DNA from: Saturnia japonica
Lineage: Eukaryota > Arthropoda > Insecta > Lepidoptera > Saturniidae
Assembly (NCBI GenBank): GCA_033032175.1
Contig: CM065318.1
Location: forward strand, 1,860,001-1,924,000
Direction of reading: 5' to 3'
DNA: 64,000 nucleotides
In this document: positions 12,867 through 24,800 of the stretch, in pieces
Position numbering within the stretch: position 1 is the stretch's first letter
How the letters are laid out: each line of letters starts with the position of its first letter
Notes under the pieces: generated by a model
What the model saw: only the letters and a program-made list of their open reading frames with translations
Databases searched by the model: none
Told to the model about the DNA's origin: nothing
Translations under genes and position numbers: made by a program

Positions 12867-12970
12867 AAATAGGTCTTTCTAAATTACAAATAGGCTTCGC
12901 TAAATTACAGATAGGTCTTGCCAAATTACAAATAGGCTTCGCTAAATTACAGATAGGCCTTGCTAAATTT
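12867..12970 (+). repeat. 21-bp tandem repeat, five copies
   Basis: Five consecutive units of the form A(A/G)ATAGG(T/C)(C/T)TT..(C/T)(C/T)AAATTAC, alternating between two slightly different versions (units 2 and 4 match each other, units 3 and 5 match each other). The alternation suggests a later duplication of a two-unit block. Confidence 0.85.
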
Positions 12971-13361
12971 GTCTTCTATAGAGACTCGGCGATAGAACGT
13001 TTCGTATATTCCATATTTATCTACTGACAATAACCAGTAAATAAGAATAGCGCTTGTCTTAGCAATAGTATGGGTATAAATACTATGGAAATGTATATAA
13101 TAGGTATACTTGATCATAATGACATAACTTCTCTGACTATCCGGTAATGGTGTATGTAAATATATTTTAAATTAAAAAAAAAAATTATATTAAAAATAAT
13201 ATTATTTTTTATTTACAATACACGCCCTTAGGAAATAATATTTCATGAAAATACTTGAACAATTGTTATTTTTTTAAATCATACATATGTATGGTAGCCT
13301 GTTTAAGGCGCTACCTCCACAAGCGAGTGTATCGACACGAGTCCGTCCTGCTATCGTCGGG

Positions 13362-13592
13362 TCATTTCCACGGGACGATTATTTTTTCGCCTACGTATCG
13401 ACGAGTCGACGCGTCGACGCGAGTCTTCAGATTGCCGCGTTTCTTCGACAACTCATACAGTAATTGCTTTGTTGAAGAGACCTCAGTTAGGTGATAGGCA
13501 AGAGCGCAATCAGATGTGTCAATAGTTTCCGAGTCGTTGGCGTTTTCCATGTCAGTGTGACTCGTCGCATCACCGCGTGGAAACACGTTCAT
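13362..13592 (-). other. Unidentified small minus-strand reading frame, possibly LTR-element relic
   Basis: A 76-codon frame starting at 13592 holds an acidic N-terminal part (MENANDSETIDTSD from an internal Met) and a basic part (LSKKRGNLKTRVD). The first half resembles the start of retroelement Gag proteins in composition only. On the plus strand at 13653 the string GTGGCGCCCAATGTAG looks like a gypsy-type primer-binding site. The two hints point to opposite strands, so I do not assign an element. GC content is above its surroundings. Confidence 0.25.
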
Positions 13593-14414
13593 AGAATTGT
13601 TATAAAATCAAGTGGCAGGATGATAACATCGCCGCGATAAACTCGCTCGTGGATGTGGCGCCCAATGTAGATTTTAACCCCCAGTAATAAAAAAAATTGT
13701 ATAATTATCTGTATGATTATGTATATCAATATATAATAAATTTGTCTGTTTATAATAGTACCTAGTATAATCGCTATAAAAATGTAATATATTTTTTTTA
13801 TTATGTACTGAAATAATAAAAATATGTTTTTTTTTTTAATTTTGTTTTATTATACTTTTTTATTAATAAAAAAATGCATTGTTTCAGTTATTTATATTGT
13901 TTAGGTTATGCCGTTCAGAAAAGATTCTATGTGTTACCGATTAAAAAAAAAAGCGTTTCATTTGAAAATATTGGGCATCCTTACAACGTCGATGTGCAAA
14001 AGTGCTCCGGTAGATTACAGAGGATATTAATAGAAAATAGAAATAAAACAAGGAAATTAATATACACAAAGTTTTATTAAAGTATAAATTATTATAGATA
14101 AATTTTAGTAAAAATGTTTGCGCGTAAGCTCAAAACGACACGTCTTCTGTGGGAAAACGCGTGGTATTTGGGAAATATAATGGCACATTTTAATTTTAAA
14201 GCGCATGTAAAAACAGTCTTTTCGCAAACATTTGCATTTCGGTTGGTTGTAATAATTGAAATTTTATAAATTATTATAACAGTTAACACTTAATAAACTG
14301 AGATTCCTACAATTGTTTACGCTTAAAGAAATTACGTACATATTATTTTGTCAATTTTCATTGTTCTTTAAATAATAAACACTTTATGTAGTAACATTAA
14401 TAGTACTAATTATT

Positions 14415-14800
14415 GCGCGTTTTTTATTCACACGAAGTAAAATGACAATCCATGTGTTGCTAGTTTTTTTTTTAAATAGTGATGTCAGCAATCAGAACTA
14501 ATCGTAATAGTTAATGTACCTATTGATAAGTTTTTTTTTTGGAATTTGTTCGTCATAATTATTATATACATTTTATAGTTTCCTGAATTATATAATGATA
14601 ATAGGAAATTATATATCGGTTAAATTGAATAACATAAAATAATTCAATTATTAAATAAAAACCCTCAATTCAGTATTGAAAATATTAATATTCAAAAAAT
14701 GTAACGTAAAATATACGGTAGCTGAACACTAGAAAAATAAATGTGGCAACATTATTTTCAAGTTTGACATTACTGATTGTCAGTTTACTCCGTGGAATTA
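14415..14800 (+). mobile_element. MITE-like element, copy 1
   Basis: The ends are similar in inverted order: TTATTCACACGAAGTAAAAT..GACAATC on the left, and CACGGAGTAAACTGACAATC on the right when read in reverse. A copy in opposite orientation lies at 33665-34135. The shared interior includes AATAAAAACCCTCAAT and its complement. Non-coding. Confidence 0.6.
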
Positions 14801-15354
14801 AAAAACATACTGTAGGTTTTAGATCTTTAGATCCTTTTAAAATATGTAAGTACATACTTTACTTTATATATTTATAATCTGTGAAAAATTCGAGTAAGGG
14901 CTATTATAAAAATGCAATATTCTGGAATACTAAATAACTATCTGGAAAAATCTAGAATTCCCTACATACAAACATGTATGAATTAGTAGAAAAAGATAAG
15001 GCGCCGTCGTCTCGCGCTATTTCACCGAACACGCACACATTAAAATGTTATCGGTCCGAGTATGCTCTCGTTCTTATCGGATATATCGCTTATATAACCC
15101 GATAGTTGACACTTCTGTTCTGGACATCAAAAGCGTATACTACAAACGACAACTGAAAGAAATCTATGAGCCGAGAACTGTTTTAGAGTGTGACAGTAGT
15201 GTATCTAAATTTACTCGTTTACAATTTCTGTACCGAAGTGACTCTCTCTGAAACAAATATGTTTTTGTTAATAATAAAATATCGTCAAAAATGTTTCAAA
15301 ATAATCGATATAATAAATAAGACTTTAAAGTTAACTGATTAACAAAAAAGGAAG

Positions 15355-15560
15355 AGCTTTTCAATTCGAAAGTTTTTTTATGGATGTTCAGCCATCATAA
15401 CTTCTTTGTTTATGAACTGATTTAGATCATTCTTTTTTGGTTGGAAAAGAGATACCTCGAGGGTAATTTCATTTCATTGGCTTTGAACCTTCGACTTCGA
15501 AGATACACCAGGGAACACCTCAAATCATTGAAGTTGGTTTTCTTTTTTATAAAAAATAAT
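15355..15560 (+). repeat. Dispersed repeat family G
   Basis: A ~200-bp unit with ATGGATGTTCAGCCA, CTTCTTTGTTTATGAA and CTTCGAAGATA. Copies are at 16455-16690 (same orientation), 30030-30160 (inverted) and 62355-62560 (inverted). Non-coding, probably a retroelement tail. Two of the copies flank the FOCAD terminal exons. Confidence 0.6.
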
Positions 15561-15813
15561 CTTGAAATTCATAAACTTATTATTTGGCTTTCTACCTATT
15601 ATGTTATTTAGGCTTCATTTTACACAATGTACTTTGGGTTTTGTGCGCAAGTGAAGTGGATTATAAATAATAACTAGGAACATACATTTTAATTTGCCAC
15701 AAAAACTCCCACGACAGCTTTAAAAAGGAGGCCGCCATCATGGTTATTCTATTCACGTGACATTGGCAGAACTGTGAATGAACACAGTTGCCACGAAATA
15801 AAAATGATGAAAC

Positions 15814-18800
15814 TCACAACTTGGTCCATATATGATGTTTGGCGAACTGAGGTGCGTGCCTTGAGGCGAGAAGCGCTCGCTGGCAATGCTGTGGAACAGC
15901 TCCACCGGGCACAGCGGACCGAGTGTGGCACAGCCAATCCAATACCTGACATGGAAATAATTTATATAGTGTTAAGAGGATTACCTAGACGCAGCCGAAT
16001 AATAATCACAAAAGAAAAAATGTAGTTGAAAATAATTTTTTTAAAAAATAATATTGATAAATATTTTTAAATTAATAAATAACATCGAATATTTTGTGCT
16101 GGTCTTCATGTCAAACGAAACACCAATAACAGCGCAAGCTATGATATGAGAAAACCTCAAATGCAAGTGAATATTAAGATCCGACTCGAAGGACCCGCAC
16201 AATCTTACCTGTGAAGCACACTCGGTCCAACCGTCCCGGTGTAACAGTGCAGCGACTGCGGCCGCTAATAATGCTCTGTTCCCGTTACGGTCTGCTAGCT
16301 GGTCATCCGGCTCGAAGGACCAGTGCCCGCTGAATACTATCACGCTAAGTATAAACACGTCGCAAAGGTAAAGCTTTGCCGATTCATCTTCCGTTCTGTA
16401 AACGAGAACGTAAAATTTTAATACTTCTTAAAAACAAATGATAAGTACCATGCGGTTTTTTTTTAACCGACTTCGATTTGTTCTCAATTCGATTGTAATT
16501 TTTTTTATGGATGTTCAGCCAGAACTTCTTTGTTTATGAACCGATTCAGAAAATTCTTTTTTTTGTTGGAAAGGGGATAGATATCTCAAGGGTGGTCTCG
16601 TTTTAATTTCATTGGCATAGGGCCTTGAACTTCGAAGATATACTAGAAAACTCCTCAAAGACATTGAAGTTGATTTTCTTTATTTGTTAAAAATTGTCTT
16701 GTATTCTGTAGCATGTACTACGTGTAAGTGAGGCAGGTTTGGGTGTCTCAAGTTTTAAGCTGTTATTTGACCTCCCTTTCACTCCTAATTGTAACAGTTT
16801 CATGTTTTGTAGCGCTTTTAGATCGGATGTTTTGAATCGCGAACCGGATTCCTGTAAATTGTATTTATGTATTATAATGAACGTACTCGTTAAAAGCGAC
16901 TTGTGTGCGAGCCATAAGCTGCAGAAACCACTCCCTCGTCGAGGACTCGTCAGGTTTAGCAGCCTTCAGCGCCGGCCTCATGCATCGCAGTGAAAATTCT
17001 TGCTCACTGCAACATTTTAAATATAACTTGCTTCAAAATCATCTATGAGCAAAAAATAACGACAAATGATTTTATTATAGTTCAAACATGTTTTTAATAA
17101 GTTATGTTTTAAAACGGCAAAATTATGTCGACAATGGCGGCAATAATGATTTTCTATAATATAAAACGGCAATTTCATATTTAAACCCCTTCTATGGCAT
17201 CGCCTTTTTCCGTTTCGCAGGCCAGCTTTCCCATTCATGCGTCGCCATTTACTTCAGTCCTGTACGTCGTCTTCCTCATACGCCATGGAAAGGTACTTTT
17301 TCACGACATGGCCATCTTTTCTCTCAGTCTGGACTTTTTTACTTTATCCGTTATAGCTGTGCCCCGCAGTTTCACCCGCGTAAGATTTAAAATAAATCAC
17401 TGACTGATAATTCATAATACTTCACTATAGACAATCTTTTTAGTAAAATTTTCTTGTAGTATATAATGTATTGGTTTCCACCGCAATCTGTTCTACAGAG
17501 CCGAATGTTGAATTATTTTAATTTCCCATAATCTCCTAAACTATGCATCCAAATATCACACTTTAAAGGGCAAAGATTATCTTCATGAAATTGTCTTAAT
17601 AATGAAGGAACTTTCGTAGGATTAATATGACATGTCTTATAAAATGTATATAAGTCACTTAATAATTTTCAATAAATTTTTGTCACAAAATACCTGATTC
17701 TGACTTATGTTTAAAAGATAGGCATATGGTATCGCGGGCTTTTTTTATAAGTGTACAAGGACCAATATTTTTGTAGAGCATTGTATTTACGCATCACTAA
17801 CCATTACGCCAGCGCACGCAGATAAAGCAGTTCGGGAGCACTTTGCCTTCCTTCTTGCTTAACAAAAAGCAATATTTAAACGCTAATTAAGAGGTGTAGC
17901 TTTGTATTAGATAGCCTGTATTATTCTTCATGAATCTTGTTATCATTGTTATATTAGGTTTAGTGGTCAGCTTCTATTTATCTTGATATCTTAATACCCT
18001 TATTTACCTTGTATTTCCTGTATTATTTTCGTGTATATTATGTAATTGTATACTGTTTAATTTCTAGGGCATTGGTTAGGTTAATGTATTCGTACGTTCA
18101 TATAACATTTATAATACGAACCTTTTAGTTTAATATAGAATGTTTCATATAATTTTATCATATTTAATTATGTCTGAAATTATTCTTCAAAATTTAAATA
18201 ATGTAGGCGGGGGTCCAGTATTTGAAAATTATAGAGAAATCGATTGTCATTATACGATAGAATTGAATAGTAAGATTTGTTATATATTAGACAAATTTTG
18301 TAGCCAGTGAATTAAAATTGTTTTTAAAGTTCATATAACATTGGCATAAATATCCAATGTAAATTATAGAAATGAACCGAAGACTGAACTAAAATCATTG
18401 AAGAAACCTCATATCGGAATTTTGATTAATATTCTACTATTTCCATTTCATTATGACGAAAATCTCGATGGTCGAGATTATTACGCTGAGCCGGCTGCTA
18501 CAGACGACGGTTCTTGCTTCGAGTCTGCATTGAGCCGTTCCACAGAAACCAAGAGATCCAGGTTCGAGATCCCGGCGCAGGACTATCTGTTGCTCACCAT
18601 TCTACTAATTGTATAATTTGTGAGATAGACATTCAAGACATTCAGGAGACCTGTTATGGACTATATTTTCTGTTTAATTTAACAACGGTATTTATAAATC
18701 TAGTATTATTTTTTTTAATAGTTAAGAATATCAAAATTGTTATTATAGTATATAAATTTCATTAATTCGTGTAAATGTCCTAGAATTATATCTATATTAC

Positions 18801-21800
18801 ATTTTATTTTTCTTTCATTCCATATTGCCTTTTGGCTCTATAATTCTCTTATATACTAATTTAAATAACTATATATCATAACATCATATACAAAAATATT
18901 TTGTACGACACGCCTCGTGGTAGTAAACGCTACTATTGCGCCGAAAGGTTGCGGGTTCGATCCCCACCCATGACTGACTTTTGTGTGATGAGCATAAATG
19001 CCAGTTGTGTGTCTGGGTGTTAAATATCTATATATGTTTGTATATCAGCTATTTAGTTACCATATTACAAGCTTTGTTTAGTTTGGAATGAAATGGCCGT
19101 GTGTGAAATTGTGTCCTTATATTATATTAAATGAAATCCGACTGATAGTTCTATAAATCAGCATGTTTAAACAAACAAACAAAAAAACTCCTTTTTTAAC
19201 GATTTCTAAAAGTAATATTGAACTTATTTATACTCTATCAATTGAGCAATGACGTAAGCATCCCATGTACAAAATTCCGGAGTTTAAATCCGGACAGTAT
19301 CTTTCATATAGTATGCCTATCGGAAAATTTGGACAAAAATTCAACTGTACAGACATAACTAAAGATTTGCTAATATAAATAGGGATTATCGTATAGGTTT
19401 GGTGGGATATTAAGGTTATGTTGAACTCACGGCAACTGCGTAGCTTGAGCATCGATGATCTCATTCAGCCAAACCAATGGGCTAGTTCCTTCACCAGCGG
19501 CGAGAGCTGCCCTGATCGTTGTCGCCTTGCGGAGCAACTCTGAGGAGAGCTCCCACCAGCCAGACGGGGAGGTCATGCGTTCCAGATACTTCGTCGAAAG
19601 GCACCGACAAGTTTGCACGTAAGTTGGCCATGCCTACGCAGTGTGAAAATATCACAAGGGACCAAAGAATAAATTATTTGTAAGGTTATTTCACCGCAAT
19701 TACAGTTTGAGCGTGAGTTGACCATTAAAGAGTCTCAGTATATGCGAACAAACGTTTAAAAAACATAATATCTACAGAGCTCTTTTAGAAAAGCAGATGG
19801 AACACACTAGAATTTAGCAACCTCAATAATTCATGCAGGGCACTCGATAATCAATTAAACAATCAATTAATTAATCATCTACATACTGATAATTCATTTG
19901 TAATAATATCATATGGGCATTAATTTAAATACTGACATTATCTTATTATTATTATTTTTATACTATTTAACTTTAACTTTTATTTCAATTAATAAAATTG
20001 TAATACGATGTGACGAGCCGAGACCGAGCTGCCGAATGCGCATATTGACTGTTTATGAATTTGGGGCAGACTGAAAACCAGCGCTGTGTGGTGTCCGCCT
20101 CACATATCATCAGCTGAGTCTGTCCCATTGCCAAATTGTGTAGATACGTAATCATATTCATTTGTTACATGTTTTTAGCAATTTTTTTTTTAATATATTT
20201 TTAAATGCAGTTACGGAATTCGTTACTGCTGTAACCGAATTAGAATTATTACTGTCGATAAAAAGACTGTAGATAAATTTCAACGTTGTTTTAAATTTAA
20301 CACACACGCACACACATATGTACATACGTGCACACCTCTCAGGTACATAGGTTCTGTAAGGAACCTTTTTCTTTTTTGCACTAGTTAGTGTAGAACATAT
20401 TTCAGATCACTAAATGCACATACACATGTTCCTTCCTTCCTCCCAGGAGGAAGGAACATGTATATCTGTATATGTTAGTTTAGCTCGATTTTACGGATAG
20501 GGAATTAGATAGATCGCGACTTCATTGCAATCGCGGCAACAACCCAAGCCGAGGTCCGGCCACTTTGGCACCCTTGCGCGCTGGTTGCCCACGCTTTCGC
20601 GGCTGAGTGCCTTAAGTGCTCGCCCCCAAGCCCGGTAAAAATGTAAAAGCCGCAGCGGCTCTATTTTTGGATAGGGCCCATAAGGCTAACAGCAAGGTTA
20701 GACAGAAAAAAAAATTAACACACATATTCTATAACATAATGAAAAAACAAACTTATAATTTACTAAATATTTTCTGACCAATTTTTTTTACACAAAGAAT
20801 TCAAACTTTTTTCGTCATTACACGTGTTTGAAGACGCATTAAAAATGTTTTTTTTTTGTAACAGATGTTGATGGACTCGGATCAGTCATTATTAAAAACA
20901 AAAAATAACACGTGGCCACAATTTGAGTATTAAACACGATCAGTTATCGTACGATAGATATTAAAGACAGCACTCGCATCGCTACAGTAACGGCGCGTGA
21001 GGCGAAGCGTGTGGACGGCGGGGGGAGATGCTCCCGCTCTTCACCTCAGACCCCGACTACATTAAACTCGCGCACTTGCGGTACACCTGCCGAAACACAC
21101 CTATAGGTATTTGGCGACAAATTTTCAACTTGACGGTGGTATTATATAATACCCCACCATACCATGGTTTAACCACAATGTTTTCTTTCACTGTAAGCTC
21201 AGACTCAACCATCACGGCTTCACTTCACATTACGGCCTTATTTATTTATTTATAATGAAATCACCAAAAAGAATTACGTTCTGACAAATTATAAGATTAC
21301 CGACAAAAAAAAAAGACTAAACAAAATGTAATCTCAATTAAATATGACATGTACACATCATGAGCAGTTAAAATTATATTAAATTAACATATTAAACTTC
21401 GACAAACGAAAATATCAATATATTCTACTTACAGAGAAGAATGGATTTATATTTTTCAAGGCAATTCGCGAAGATGTCTAGATCTGACTTTTACTCTGAC
21501 TCATACAACTAAGACGGCAAATGAGCCGGACGGTAATCGGTTACCTTAGCCTATGGACACTTGTCGTATACTATAGGTGTCACAAGCGCGTTGCCGACCT
21601 TGGACTTGTTTAGGAACCGCTTGGGGCGAGGTAAATAAATCGCTGAGACTCCGTTGCGTGTCCTTTTTTGATGTGAATCAACTAATGCGGCGGGTCAGAT
21701 CGATTGTTGGACCCAATGTTGATAGTCAGACTGGATTATTTCAAAGTTTCACGTTAAAACATGGATAAAAGCGATTGCTTGGGATCACGACCACCATACA

Positions 21801-24800
21801 CATGATAAAAAAAAACACCTTCACGGTGACTTTAATTTTTCGATACTGGTCCTGGCGCTGGTATGTCAGTCACACACACAATTATTTTTTTTAGTATTTA
21901 CTAAGATGTTTTGCATCCCGTGACGGCCAGCTTTTTTAACCATAAGGGCCTTGAAGCCTCAGACGGCTTTTACAGCATCACCAAGCTTTGGGACGTGCGC
22001 TGAAGGCTCTCAGATGCAAAAGGGTGGGAACAAGCTCAAGGGTGCAAAAGTAACGATATTTATAGCGTTTCACCTACGCACACATACAGACCCCTACATC
22101 GCCTTCCTCAAGGAGCTTGACCCTACTGACCACAGGAAGACAACAAACGATTATTTGACTGTCCCGAAAATTTGTAGTCAAAGAATACAACTTCACTCAC
22201 CACATGATCATCGTCCATGATAGAGAAATAACCTTCGACAAGCTGCGACAGCAACGTTCTGTTCGCGTCGTGAATATCGCAATCGAGACACGCTCTGATC
22301 ATCTCCAGCTGCTTGATGAACAGCAGCTCTTGAGGGTCCCGGGATGCCTTCAGCTTAGGTATCGCTGCGAACGCCTGTCCGAGATATTTCTCGATCGGAG
22401 GCCGAAGGGAGTTCGGCGGCATACTTCGACAAAGTACTGGTAGGTTTTCAAATATCAAAAGTATATCAGATTCCTGTGAAAAAGATACATACATTTTTAA
22501 GTTATACTTGAAAAAACAAGCGTAAATAAGTATAACTTTTAACGCATTTTTAAAATAAATATTTATATTAATGACTGCTTCGGAAAACATCCCGGTCATC
22601 GAGAAGAACCAGCCAGAAACTCAATATCTGGTTTTTCCAACTGTGCAAGTGTTAACATAATAGGTACAATACTAATAACTTAGTGATGCACAGAGAGGGA
22701 GTCACTTCCAGACATCACTATAATTCACATAATGATCCAACGTAGTTTTTTTTTTAAATGTTTTGTTAATTTTTATACCTTTGTTTGATTTGATGACGAT
22801 TTTATTGAAAAATAATTTAAATGGAAATTAAAATAATTTCCGAACACTGCTGTTTTAATTTAGTTTTAAATATGAAATTAGCGTTTTATATGGTAAAAGT
22901 AAAATGAAAAAATATTATGAAATTATACATTTAATCAATACCATTATTATCTATGCACTTTCGCCATTTTAAAGGTAGTTCATTGATTCCATTGCTGAAA
23001 AAATTGTGGGAGCAAGAATCAATAAAATCTTTGAAGGCAGTTTGGACAGCCTCATCGGAATTGAATTTATTTTTCTTGCAAGAAATTGTCCAAATTCCGA
23101 AAAAAGTGGTAATCTGTTGGAGCAATGTCCGGGGAATATGGTGGGTTTCGGAGACATTCCAACAGCAGTTCCTCTAATTTAGCGAACGTACTGTTATGAA
23201 CTTATAATATTCACTTAAAACTATAAGTCAGCATATTTTGTTTCTATATAAATGCACGTTTATTATAATAAGCAGTAGTCATTATCCATTTTTAATCAAA
23301 GACAGTCGTCTCTTGTCGTGTCAATATACCTGCTGTATTTCATGTGAACAATAAAAGTGTGTGTGTGAACTTTGTCTTTTTTTTAAAAAAGGACCCACAG
23401 ACGGTTGTCCTAACAGTACCCTGTTTTCTTTTACAGTAGCTTTCCCATACATATCATTAATCCTTTGAGCTGATTCTGCAGCGCTGATGCCACAATGGAA
23501 CTTATATTCATAAATAAGGCGATATTTTAAATTTTCTATTTTGTGAAAACAACGATGTCAAAGAAAAATAAAATGGTGCGAAAACAAATGAATTACTAAA
23601 TTCGAAACACAAATAAATACATAAGCCTAAATTTGGAATAAATTTGAATTTGGAATTTCTAACCAGACGTCAGATATTTGAGATCAAAGTGACCAGTTCA
23701 ACAAAACGCCAATTTCATATGTAAGGACCTAATATTAACACTTGTACAGTTGACAAAAAAAAGGTAAATCCGATGGAATTTCTTACCGGTTCTTCTCGAT
23801 GACTGGGATATTTTAGTAATAGTAGTATTTTGACGTTAGTAAGTGCCGCCTTCTTAGGGGTTAAATTGAATAACAATTTTTTGATTTTGATTTTTGGCAA
23901 ATAAATGAAATTTGTTCCTTAGTGATTAGCTCTTACCTGAGTATCTTCACGCACGCTACCCTGGAGGTAGTCGGCTAGGATCCTCCTCGCGGAGGGCGAG
24001 ACAGATGCCTGCCTAGCACACAGTTTCAGGCACAGCGAGCGCCATTGCGAGCTGCGATGGAATAGGTCCGGTACGAATGCCAAGGCCACCGGCGGTAGTG
24101 GCCGAGGATACATAGCTGTCAGCGCTTCGCATATGCTCAGCATCACGGTTTCAGAGTACTCGTACGATGGAGATGAGCTCTGATGGATTTAAAAAACATG
24201 TTTGCAGTTCACACGCGGTTAAAGAGGAATCTTCACAAAAAAGGAAAATATCTTCTTTAAAATCTGTTTTTTTTTTAAATCTAAAATTAGCGAGACAACT
24301 ATCGACAACTCATACTGTATATACAACAGTGCGAACAAGTCTGGTCGTCTCAGCGCTAGATCAAATTGGATTAACTGTGTTTTCTATCGCATTCCCTCAT
24401 ACGCTAAATCATATAAATTTTTTGCGTTTGTCTCTTTTTAGTTTCGTTTTATCGTGTTTCCAGTCCCAACAGCACTAAAAAAGTTTTCACTAAAGTTAAA
24501 AATTATGGTATTTTATTGGTTAAAACTAAACATTAACTGCGAAATGAAATGCCATAAAACATAACCATATGAAAATACTGAGGGCATAAGACTTCTAAAG
24601 CGGATTACGTTTTCAAATTGCAACGAGTTCCGCGAATCCGTACCAGCCTAGACATGATTTCGAGATGTGCTCCAATTGGCCATGGATAAACAAGTATGAA
24701 AACGGTCCATCGGATGAAGTCAAAGCTCTGACACAACCCAAATTTGGGCAGATAAATGCCTTCTCTTCTCTACTTTCCTACTTTATTGTTTCTTTAACTT

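Noticed and set aside
15774..16025. Open plus-strand frame over the FOCAD last exon
   Set aside because: The minus strand carries the FOCAD C-terminus with correct splice phase and homology, so the plus frame is a shadow.
18398..18616. A plus-strand frame ending in IPAQDYLLLTILLIV, with an open minus-strand frame over the same bases
   Set aside because: Neither strand joins to a neighbouring exon or shows FOCAD similarity, and a B-box-like GGTTCGAGATCCCGG suggests a tRNA-derived repeat.
20300..20340. CACACACGCACACACA run as a functional microsatellite or Z-DNA site
   Set aside because: It is the edge of repeat family C and too short to claim more.
21028..21085. Protein-like stretch LPLFTSDPDYIKLAHLR on the plus strand
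   Set aside because: No splice partner, directly abuts a SINE, and no family recognised. Noted only.
23919..24146. Treating the Met at 24146 as a gene start
   Set aside because: The frame extends upstream to an acceptor at 24179 and joins FOCAD exon 25275-25070 in phase.
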